From Haliclystus octoradiatus (lineage: Eukaryota > Cnidaria > Staurozoa > Stauromedusae > Haliclystidae): a stretch of DNA of 64,000 nucleotides. The notes under the pieces were generated by a model. It was not told where the DNA came from and ran no database searches. It saw only the letters and a program-made list of their open reading frames with translations. This document shows positions 12,301-20,800 of this stretch, piece by piece. The position numbers and the translations under genes are program-made. The number at the start of each line of letters is the position of its first letter. Position 1 is the first letter of the stretch. The stretch is taken from the NCBI GenBank assembly GCA_916610825.1, contig OU744450.1, forward strand, positions 18,592,814 through 18,656,813, given 5' to 3'.

Positions 12301-12499
12301 TCGACAGTACTTCAGATGAACAAAGGGCAAATTGCCAACACGTTTCCTGTGTCTGCTGTAGGTTTTGGGAATATTTACACTAAAATTAAACAGGCCTAGG
12401 CTAAATTAAAATTAAATAAAACCAAATACTTACAGGACTTCTCTTTTTCAAGATGTAATTCTTCCATAACAACAATCTAAGCTGATGAAAGAAACCCAT
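328..12499 (-). CDS. ABCA2: ABCA2-like ABC transporter, N-terminal part (3' end beyond window)
   Basis: Member of the ABCA family of full-length lipid-exporting ABC transporters; only the N-terminal 330 codons lie here. Exons on the minus strand: 12434-12499, 9018-9111, 7684-7801, 6799-6944, 5437-5558, 3387-3629, 2529-2627, 328-429. All join in phase with GT-AG sites and end phase 0, so the gene continues left of base 1. Exon 1 starts MGFFHQLRLLLWKNY, the hallmark ABCA start. Exon 2 is transmembrane helix 1 (LEILIPLVLFLVLMGIRL). Exon 3 has KAMPSAGVIPLLQSFCP, the conserved start of the first extracellular domain. Exon 5 has FMVHNLSFSDAIADSF, typical of that domain. The start and the QSFCP segment resemble ABCA2 more than ABCA1. 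Nucleotide-binding domains are not in the window, so the subfamily is an inference. Introns carry a LINE, a SINE and several small DNA elements. Confidence 0.88.
1086..1780 (-). mobile_element. Decayed non-LTR retrotransposon (LINE) fragment, endonuclease end
   Basis: Minus-strand open stretches resemble the APE endonuclease of LINEs. Around 1485-1757 the peptide has ICYRPPAF followed by IIRDLNINLL, which corresponds to the usual YRPP...ILGDFNINLL block, with R in place of the usual G. At 1086-1289 the peptide has ISIVDRHCPIKTCTVR, matching the DKHAPIK...VR linker between endonuclease and reverse transcriptase. The two parts are in different frames, so the copy is dead. It sits in the ABCA2-like intron between exons 429 and 2529 and has the same orientation as the host gene. 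The clade (CR1/L2/Jockey-like) is a guess. Confidence 0.65.
2935..3135. repeat. Dispersed 'TTTTCAGTAG' repeat, copy 1
   Basis: An intronic stretch rich in TTTTCAGTAG and GATTCAGTATATTCAAGATTC, with the order 'cagttgcttctcagtagaat ... ggttttcagtagcgattcagtatattcaagattc'. Copies with the same order of motifs occur at about 59790-59905 and 62885-63085, with a shorter one at 47775-47885. No coding potential or clear terminal repeats were seen. It is probably an uncharacterised short interspersed element. Confidence 0.55.
5243..5383. mobile_element. Palindromic MITE built on GTTCATGAAC, TA target site
   Basis: A 141-bp element in an ABCA2-like intron. Its two ends are inverted copies: CCTCTGCGAATAACAGTTCA on the left, and CCCCTGCGAAAAACAACTCA as the reverse complement of the right end. 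Both are followed by CAGGAGTTCAT, a GTTAAAT(GG) block and the palindrome GTTCATGAAC or a variant. TA flanks both sides (5241-5242 and 5384-5385), as expected for a Tc1/mariner-type target. The whole could fold into one long hairpin. Related copies are listed at 46380-47190, 49985-50060, 51196-51282, 58744-58823, 59616-59741, 60890-61060 and 63262-63330. Confidence 0.75.
5990..6085. mobile_element. Possible Tc1/Tigger-like MITE end
   Basis: ACAGTCAAACTTGCTTAATC followed by short repeats of 'gggatattaag' and 'aggatattaagcaagg' resembles the ends of Tigger/pogo-type elements (CAGTCAAAC...TTAA). A matching inverted end was not located with confidence, so only one end is proposed. Confidence 0.3.
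7861..8193 (+). repeat. Tandem duplication of a ~170-bp unit
   Basis: Two adjacent direct copies, 7861-8031 and 8032-8193, each start ATTCTAGAAATTCTTGTCAT and run through 'cagtgttttggtggg', 'cgccactcataaaa' and 'atatgatattttaaaaac'. They differ by scattered substitutions and a short deletion in the second copy. The duplication lies in intron 2 of the ABCA2-like gene and has no coding potential. Confidence 0.85.
9449..9765 (+). mobile_element. tRNA-derived SINE
   Basis: The 5' end is tRNA-like, with an A box TAGCTCAGATGG at 9456-9467 and a B box GGTTCAAATCC at 9511-9521. These are the internal RNA polymerase III promoter. A non-tRNA body of about 230 bp follows and ends with 'tggtacgggtgccttcggtagggcg'. 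The last ~100 bp recur at 43458-43575, which supports a dispersed family with a conserved 3' domain. The tRNA head has an oversized middle and no recognisable anticodon arm, so it is not a functional tRNA gene. It lies in intron 1 of the ABCA2-like gene, antisense to it. Confidence 0.75.
10173..10191. other. Perfect 8-bp-stem hairpin CTCACGGC-TTT-GCCGTGAG
   Basis: CTCACGGCTTTGCCGTGAG folds into an exact 8-bp stem with a 3-base loop. Partial repeats of the motif follow (AGTCTCACGC, GGTCTCACGG, TATCACGGCAAA up to 10251). This suggests the edge of a repetitive element rather than a regulatory site. Its function is unknown. Confidence 0.5.
10640..11411. other. GC-rich island of unknown origin in ABCA2-like intron 1
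   Basis: Base composition changes abruptly from A+T-rich to balanced or G+C-rich. The stretch holds short tandem GTAGCGATC repeats (10698-10733), a strong hairpin CCTCCTGGCCCCT / AGGGGCCAAGGAGG at 11203-11233 and a 103-codon open frame on the minus strand (10918-11229) that I do not recognise. A hAT-like MITE begins at its right edge. It looks like the body of an unidentified transposable element or a recently captured segment. The open frame is not called as a gene. Confidence 0.4.
11412..11642. mobile_element. hAT-like MITE with 8-bp target duplication (copy 1)
   Basis: A 231-bp element whose ends are inverted copies beginning CAGAGCCATCTATTTACAAG and continuing AGTTGGGACA, about 30 bp of near-perfect terminal inverted repeat. 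It is flanked by GTACAGGG (11404-11411) and GTACGGGG (11643-11650), an 8-bp target duplication with one mismatch. The CAGAG terminus and 8-bp duplication are the hAT superfamily signature. It has no transposase, so it is non-autonomous. The right half is shared with the copy at 31406-31879 ('aaatggctgaaaaaa', 'cacatgcgcactg', 'aaaacgtgctcgggt'). Confidence 0.85.
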
Positions 12500-14014
12500 T
12501 CTTCGAGTAAAACTCCGATGCTCAGATAAACAAACGAGAATAAATCCTCAACGAAACATGAATGTCCAAGGTCCAGAAATTACCGGTAAGAAAACCACAT
12601 CTGAAAAAACTTTTCGGTACCAAACACCTCCATAACATAAAGTCCTAATAGCGAACTTGCAACTCAGCAGAGTAGACAATGTGATAATATTTAATAATAA
12701 CCAGTAAATAATGAAAGTATGGTGGATGCTAAATGGTGAATGGTGGATGCTACCAACGCAGATGCTAAAAATGAATACAAAAGTTGAGAGCTTTGTATTC
12801 AGAAAATGTCAACAAAGTTTTCGAGTGCGTTATGTTCTGACTTTATTTTGATTGTCAAATCTACCGAACATCTTGTTTCTGATTGGTTTAATTTTGTAGT
12901 CTTTTGTTTTGAGCGTGCTGGAAGGAAGTTGTCGATAAACTTATTAAAACGTCATAATAATAATAATAACAATGCAATATGGTATTGAATTAATTAGAGC
13001 ACGTGGGTGCATCGTTTATGAAGTAGCCGAATCTATTCCTGATCCACCTGGACATCATCCATATATAGTTGAACTAGAACTAGAAGTCAAATTCAGTTCC
13101 ATTCAAACTAACTCTCATATTGAATATTCCTTCTACTTCGGAGTTTCCTCTTCCTTCAAAACAGCTCCGATTGCTATTTTGATGCATCGTACGATTTTTG
13201 AGTGACATGTTTATCAAAACTGAAGACGAGGTCTGTGGACTATATAGTTAGAAACTATGTAATGAAAAATAAAGAGCCTATTGTAGCCGTCGTTGTTGAA
13301 TCAATCATGCAGTACATCCATACACAGTAGACGAGAGTACAGTATTACCTGGGCACAATTGTAATCGAAGACGCAGGCTAAAACAACTTGGACATCATGA
13401 TACATAAAAACAAAACCCCAAAAATAATTGTAAATAAAAATTTGAATAACTTTAAGCATCGTCAATGATATATAATTATTTCAGAATATCATAATTAAAG
13501 GCATTCTTTCTTTCGCGTCATTTTGTTTGGGTTATTCCGAGACGAAAAAGCTCTACAAAACCGGCAAAAGCTTGCAACACAGCAGAAATGAGAAACAAGA
13601 CATCAAAATCATAGCTTTCAAAGCTAAACTAATTACTGCAAGACTTATCAAAATTTCATAAATATAACTAAATCAATTTATTTTTGTATTCACATATTTT
13701 GCATCTAAATCAACATTTATTGTTGTTTTACAGAAATAAAAGAAATTCATTCATTCATTCATTCATTCAAAATCATAGCGTTCGAAAGAATCGAAAGTAG
13801 TTCGAAAGTATGTATAACTCCGGATCTGAGATTCGAAGAAAGGCAAAATATGACGAAGACGTGAAGATTTATAGGAGAAAATTGATCTAATCAGTCAAAT
13901 CTTTTATGTTGAATTCGTTTAAAAATAATAAAATCGGTTTTGTTTCACAAAAAGGGTTACTGCATGGCAGCCGTGACATCTGTCCAATTGGAGACGATAG
14001 CGGCACATGAAAGC
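12500..14014. other. Intergenic region upstream of the ABCA2-like gene
   Basis: This gene-free stretch holds the presumed promoter of the ABCA2-like gene (no TATA box or initiator could be assigned), a short 'atggtggatgct' direct repeat near 12718-12752, an (AAT)n run at about 12954-12970 and a (CATT)n run at 13748-13769. Short open frames are present, but none has coding character. Confidence 0.5.
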
Positions 14015-14045
14015 GTGTCCCAACTCTTGTAAATAGATGGCTCTG
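14015..14045. mobile_element. Solo end of the hAT-like MITE family
   Basis: TGTCCCAACTCTTGTAAATA followed by GATGGCTCTG is the full terminal repeat seen at 11412-11642 and 31406-31879. No partner end was found within several hundred bases, so this is a truncated copy or a rearranged remnant. It lies about 800 bp downstream of the protease gene's stop codon. Confidence 0.7.
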
Positions 14046-14845
14046 GCAAACACGGCTGCCGTGCTTGACTTGCTAAAGTCTCACTTCTGTGTTATGCCCA
14101 TCTTGATGGATTGGGAAGTCACTTTCCAGTCATGAAAATGAGGCAGCAAAAAGAAAGCAGGACTTGAGCCAGTCAACTGCCGTGCCTTTAATTCTAAAAG
14201 CATCGAATGATTCCTAGAAATTTGATTGGTCGTTGAGCGTGTAGGTAAAACTTGATGAAGTGCACCAAGTTTGAAACATGTTTTTGTTCGAAACAAGCCC
14301 TTAAATGCGCACAATTTTAATCGTCTCTTAGTTAATATTAATACTGTAGGACCGTTTTAATTAAAATTGAATGATTATTTTGTTACTTATCACTCACTGA
14401 CAAAATACATCGTAGTCTAAACCGCTAGTTACAGTATCGTCAAGCGGTTTTGTTTCAAGTGGAGGCTTTTAGAGGTAACCACTCTGGGGCTCCTTGCAAT
14501 TTCATAATAGTTAGCAGCAACTTATCATTCTGTATTCTTCTCAGAATTCCAGAAATCCAATATTGGCATCCCGAAAACTAAAAGGGACAACATTTCAAAC
14601 GTGAGATTTTAACTGGGAAGACATAAATAGCAAAATGTTAAATCATTTCTTTTCGGTTTCAGTTTCGCTTCCTCAGTCTAATACAATTTCCAGGGATAAG
14701 ATATATGCAATAGCCTGAAAAGCTGAATGCAGACCAGAGACAATTTTGATGCTTTCGAATCAAACAAACACATTTAAATAGATAATAATTGCTCAAAATA
14801 CTATATTTTTATAGAAGTATCTCTAATTTATATGTTAAGACTAAG

Positions 14846-17800
14846 TTAATTATTTTTCATTGTATAATCTATCCAATCCCTTAATGCTGTCACTCTTGCA
14901 AATACAGTGTACGATAGACGAGAAGAACAGCTACCAGATCCCCAACTGACAGCACCATGAACTTCCCAAGCTCCTTGGGAACCTGTTTTGCAGACAAATG
15001 GGCCACCACTATCTCCATGACAACCACTGAGATGAGTTCTTCCTCCGTGACCAGCGCATACCATGTTATCGGTTATCTGAAATGTTAGTTTGAAGGGTCA
15101 TCAAAATTTCAGCGGGGAATTAATGGTGAAAAAGACATCCTGCAATAACATTTTCGAGTTGTTGTTTGTTTTAGAGTTATATATGTTTGTCATGTCCAAC
15201 ATCTCGGCATCGAGGACTTCTCATGTGTAAAGTTCTCATAAGAAGATCTTGTATAAGTGCAAAGGGGGTCAGCGTTAGCTATTATCAGGAGAACAGTATA
15301 TTGTTCCAGTAAAAAGCAAAGAACCAAATTTGAGTCAAGAAAATCAATATTAATCAATATATGTAGCAAATAGACTACAGTAGTACCTGGATTCCTACAG
15401 TTCTTGTGTTGAGATTTTTGCATGTGCTCTGGCTGACGACAGGAATCTTTCCTTGTTGCAAAGTATGATGCATGTTACCAGGATGTCTGATCTTTCCCCA
15501 TCCTTAACCAAAACAACAGTAATTTATATCGGTATCAATTTCATAAAATAATGTCAAACCGGTATATAGTGGCCACAGCTGTCACCTGTCGATAGTGATC
15601 ACTCAGGCAATGTCCAAATTACTATTCCATAGCTATACTGTAGTATTCTGACTATTGCATGAGTATTGAGTATATCCTGTAAAGGCTTCTGCATTGAGTG
15701 TTCATGTTCTCTATATATCTCATAGTTGGCAGTATTGGGTTAACGGTAACGAGGTTTTCCAATTTATAGTTGTCGTATTATGCTATTCCCTTTTATTCAT
15801 TGACTGCATTTCAAAACGAGTCTTCTTGAATCTGTTTATGTCATATCTGTAAATCATCAGTCTCTTTATGGCAATATATACTATAGATTGATGACTAAAA
15901 GAGCTGCTATCGTCTTCTGATGCTCCCGTTTTGAAGGTGAGCCCTTTAAATGTCAAACTTGTCCTGCATCAATTAATTAATAAACGTTACAGCAATGATA
16001 TGTGTAATCATATTATTTATAAAATATCTGTTCGAAACGAAAAATATTTTCCCAACTACAGAGGCAGACAAGTAATACTCTCCAACAGAATAGGAAGACA
16101 TGCAGTGAGATTTATCCAATCTGATATGATGAACTAAATTTTTTTTCGATTAAATTGTCTCGGAAAATTATAAATTAATCTCCAGCTATATGTTTAATGA
16201 GGACATTTTTGAAGAGGAAAAGGGAATTAGATACCATTGAAGCAAATAGATAGATCAGTGTTATTCTTAATATATTAATAATACATCGAATGAAAGAGCC
16301 ACAGTGCCACACCCTGGGGTCCCGTCTTCCGATAAATAATTGTCAGTCACATACCAGTGATGTAGCAGTCTGTACCAACAGGAACTGGTCTTTGTTTATC
16401 TGGTAAGCATGCTAAACCAACACGGCTATTCAATTTAAATGGGCGTTCAACTTTCATGAGAGCGATATCACTGTCGAATGTTCTAGAGGAGTAGCGACGG
16501 TTTGTAACAACCTTTACTACTCTGATATCTTGTTCATTACCATCCTTTCGGCCAGTGTAATGTTCACCAGCTCTGATTGAAAAATTGAATTGTTTAAGTA
16601 AATCATGATCACTTTAATATTACTGATTCATGGCTAATAGTTGTAAGAAGTTTTATAATACTATAGCTATGAGTGCAGGTCCAGTACTGGACCTTGGGTG
16701 AAAAAACATTCTGATTATTAAATAGCAGAATTAATCAAACAATTGAGTTACACTCTGAGAACATGTAAAATGTAAGTGCTTGAATTTAATAAGCCTAAAT
16801 CTTGAACAGATCGTCTAAACAAAATTGTCTTTTCTAACTCGAATATTGTCCTCTAGACCTTGAGATTCATATGCCTTTAATATTGTAGCTCCGCTCCGGA
16901 AATTTCCCCGACAAGAGCGCCTGAAGAGATATACCAAGGAAAACGAACAATCGCATCTCCCCCGTGTTTGACCACTTGCTTGAAATCTCAAAAGCTCAGT
17001 TAAAAATAGTAACAGTGGCGCACTTACATCGAAACAGATGATAAACTTTTGCACTTTTAAAAATTCTTAAAATCGTAGTTCTAAGTTATTTCGTTTCATG
17101 CGATCTTGTATTCGTGAGTATCATAGTCGTCAAATCTTTTTCCAGAAAGTCACTTCGGATCCCGGGGGTAACTCCAGCTCTTCAGGGACGGGGGAGTGCC
17201 ACTTTGGATTAAGGTTAAGTACCCAAAAAGTTCCAAAATTTCTGCTAATGCTACCCAAAAAGTTTCAGCAGGTTGATTGATTTTAAGTAAATACACGAAA
17301 ATAATGCAAAAATTTTTCAAAAATTCTTGAAAAAGTCAAAAAGAGGATACCCGAAAGCTCAGAATTTGAAATCTTATACCCAAAAATTTTTTTTTCAGCT
17401 CGAATATGGACCCAAAAATATGCCACGTCCCTGTATAGCCGTCATAGTGGAGTTACCCCCCCCCCCCTGGCTTCAAGCATGCTTTGGGTAAAATATTTGA
17501 CGCCTATGCTATCGTGAGTATAAATACCAAATCTCATAAATATATAATACTAGTGTGGTATTTCAATTCATGTACAGGAGAGAGAAGTTACCTACAAAAA
17601 CAACAAAGGCTGTAAACAATGATCTCAGGGCATCAAAGAAAACTTTCGAACCCTTCGAACTTTTGCAAATATAATCATAAAAATAAATTTTCTCGCTCGG
17701 CTATGGAATATTTGTGAAATAAATTCACGACCGAAGCTTAAATTCACAAACAAAATTCATCAGGAAACTTGCGGCCGTGCGGGTCCTATAAGCTGGTCGG

Positions 17801-20800
17801 GTCACGGAGAAATTTCCCTGCTCAATCCCACCCTGTCGGTGAATGATCTATTGCATATCAAATATGACCAGAAAGTATTAATTCACATAAACAAAGGAGA
17901 ATATTTTAGTGGTCAGCATATTAATCGATAAAGAAAAGTCCATATAAGTTAATGCTGTAAGTAAATTCAAAACTTTATTGAATATTACTGGTATTGATCA
18001 CACCCACCTCAAACTGAAGGATCGTGCGTTCTTTCCACTGACGCAATGAGCAGCCGTCAGCACCCAGTTAGGTGCAATAAGAGTTCCACCGCACATCCCT
18101 CTGCCATTATACAACATAAGCATTTGCCAAGGCCATGCGCCAGGTTTTGCAGTTTCACCAGCAATAACACGACTACCAATGTAAGATGGTCTACCGCATG
18201 AGCCTCCTTGTGTATAAGAATAAGAAATAAATAAAATAAATTGTTCATATCTTATCATCATTATTCCACAGTACTATTTGTACCCCCGAGAGCTGCTTCC
18301 AAACTTTTGGAATATACGTTCAAATATATTAAACGGGTTTTTTTATTTTCTTTAAAAAAATTGGGGGGATTACCTGGTATGGACATTTTTTGAGGTATAC
18401 TTTATGACTTTTGACCAAATTTTTGGCAAATATTTTTTCTACATTTTTTTTTTTACTTTAAACATTTTCCTTCTACCTTTGTTTATTAGGGTAGTAGATG
18501 TCCATTTAAAAAAGATAAAAGGGGTATCTTTTACATAATCTGAAACAGTTTTATGTTCATTCTGTCAAAGTTTATTTGAACAGGTTATACAACCCAGTCG
18601 AAGGAGTCGCATCCTTTAGGAGTCGCATCTATATAGTGAATTACTTCACTGATATGTGATATAAATTAACAAACTAGCAGAAAAGAGTTTGGCCATTAGC
18701 AGTCATCACTACTGCTCAGTGAGCAAGGGACTGACTTCGTCTGTTATAGCTATAATTCAAGATGAGTTTATCAATGTGATGAAAAATTCATCATATGAAA
18801 AATTCATCTGTGCCTGATACCAGAGTGCTCAAACTACCGAAGTAATGAGCAACATATTCTATTATCACATATGAATGCTTTTAATTATATTCTGAAGTTT
18901 GATAGACTATTTGATATAAAGCTGTGAGATCGTTTCTGTGAATTATTCAGTTATCATATGGCTAAATGTTTAAATAAATTTGTAACAGAATTGTATTGTG
19001 GAATTATGTCACAAAAATATCATTGTTAATCAGTTATTTGTATCACATAAGTGACATAAGTTCCTATCTGGATGCATTACTTTTATATCTTAAGGGAGGA
19101 GCGCATATCGCATAACTTACACTATGCATATATACTGACAATGTAGTACAGTGCAACTCACTTAAGTGCAAGTCAAAATTGCCAACGGTTTTCATTACAT
19201 CTATCCGAATTTGTAGTTATACGAAACTGTTCACCAGGGACTTGACCAAAAAATTGTTGAACGAAAGCGGGTTACATTATAGTAAGTAGTTGAATTAAAG
19301 GCAATGCTCTTAAAGTAATTTATGCAATGTATTAACAGATATTAATTGTTACACGTTGAACTGATTATATAAAATGATTTAAAATCAAATGAAGTAACAA
19401 CAATCACAACAATTAATACATTCCAAATTAAAGAATTTCTAAAATTAGTTACCTGGAACCACCTTTGTTACTGGTGGGCGTGTTGGTGCCGTTGTAACTG
19501 GCTTAACTAAAATACAAAATATATTTCATAAGAATGTAATCCATCAGTCAGCAACTCATGTAGATCATCATCACGTGCTATGACGCGATAATCAATTTGA
19601 CGTCATAATTCTATGCGGCTCATTGACAAATCGTTATTTTATTTTATCGGTTGGGAGTTTATCATTTAGACAATTTTCAATCGTAAACCGATTTCTCGAT
19701 TTAGAGGAAAGTATTTGTAAGTCAATAAAGTTCTAATACAACGTGAATCTTATTTTACAATGGATTTATTCGGAAATTTATCAGAGGGAAATGATTCCGA
19801 AGAAAACAAGATGGGCAACGTAAGAACGCCGCCACGCGTACTTACGTTTGCCAGTAGTACAAAGCGAATTCTACCGCATATTGCAGGCGGTGCGTCTGGA
19901 TACAAGAGCAAAGCGAGTAGATCATTCAAACCATCCAAGGAAAGTGAAATCATTACTGCAAAGCTACGTGATACCAAAGGATTGCCGTTCCAGATTAAAT
20001 GTAAACCGTTACCGAAGATATCATCAACTCGTGGAAATAATATTATGAAGAGAGACTCTGGTCTTCAACTATCAACCGCCAGCGTGTCTAACATCGAAAG
20101 TAATTCTCATGTTAGTACAAGCGTTCATGTAGAAGGTGAAGCCTTAGAGCCAGCTATAATAAAAAATACGCCTATATGCGAAGAAAAGTCTCCCTCAAGA
20201 CAAAAAAGCAAAACCAAGATCAGGTTAAAGAGACCATGGGAAAAAGATGAAGACATCTGCTTGGATCAAGACAAGACCAGTCTCAATGGTCCATGCGAAG
20301 GCTTTTCTGCTGAAGAGAAGACTAACGAGAATCTAAAAAGTGCTCAGAATCACTTGTCTGAATTGGAACAAGAGAAGCTGGAGTATCGAAATGAGCTAAT
20401 TTCGACCAAATGTAAAATCAAGAGTTTTAAAAAGGAGTTTTCAATCTTAGAATATGAAACATTTTATAAGAAGCAAAACATTCTTGATCTTAAAGTCAAA
20501 ATCAAAGTAGCAAAGGAAGAACTTTATCGTTATAGAAGTAAACTTGATTTACTGAAGTTAAAAGCGACCAAAAATGATAATGAAATGCTAGCTATTAAAA
20601 AAGAAATTGAATATTACCGTTCAAGAAATGAAAACATGTTACAAAAATTGATTGGACAATCAGAGGAGAGGAGGATAGTGGAGGTGAATGAATATGTCCC
20701 TGCTCCTCCTACAGAGTTGATCAACAAAAACAGTTATTCAAATCGTCGTCGTTATGGACGACGCAAATAAATATAAAAACATCAGTTAAAAATCAAATAA

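Noticed and set aside
13748-13769. A (CATT)n run considered as a telomere- or replication-related repeat
   Set aside because: It is only about five units long and isolated, so it is an ordinary microsatellite.
15931-16137. A frame near 'ggtgagccctttaaatgtca' that recalls a C2H2 linker (GEPFKCQTC)
   Set aside because: Stop codons follow within a few residues and no His pair is present. It lies in a protease intron and looks like chance or a very old remnant.
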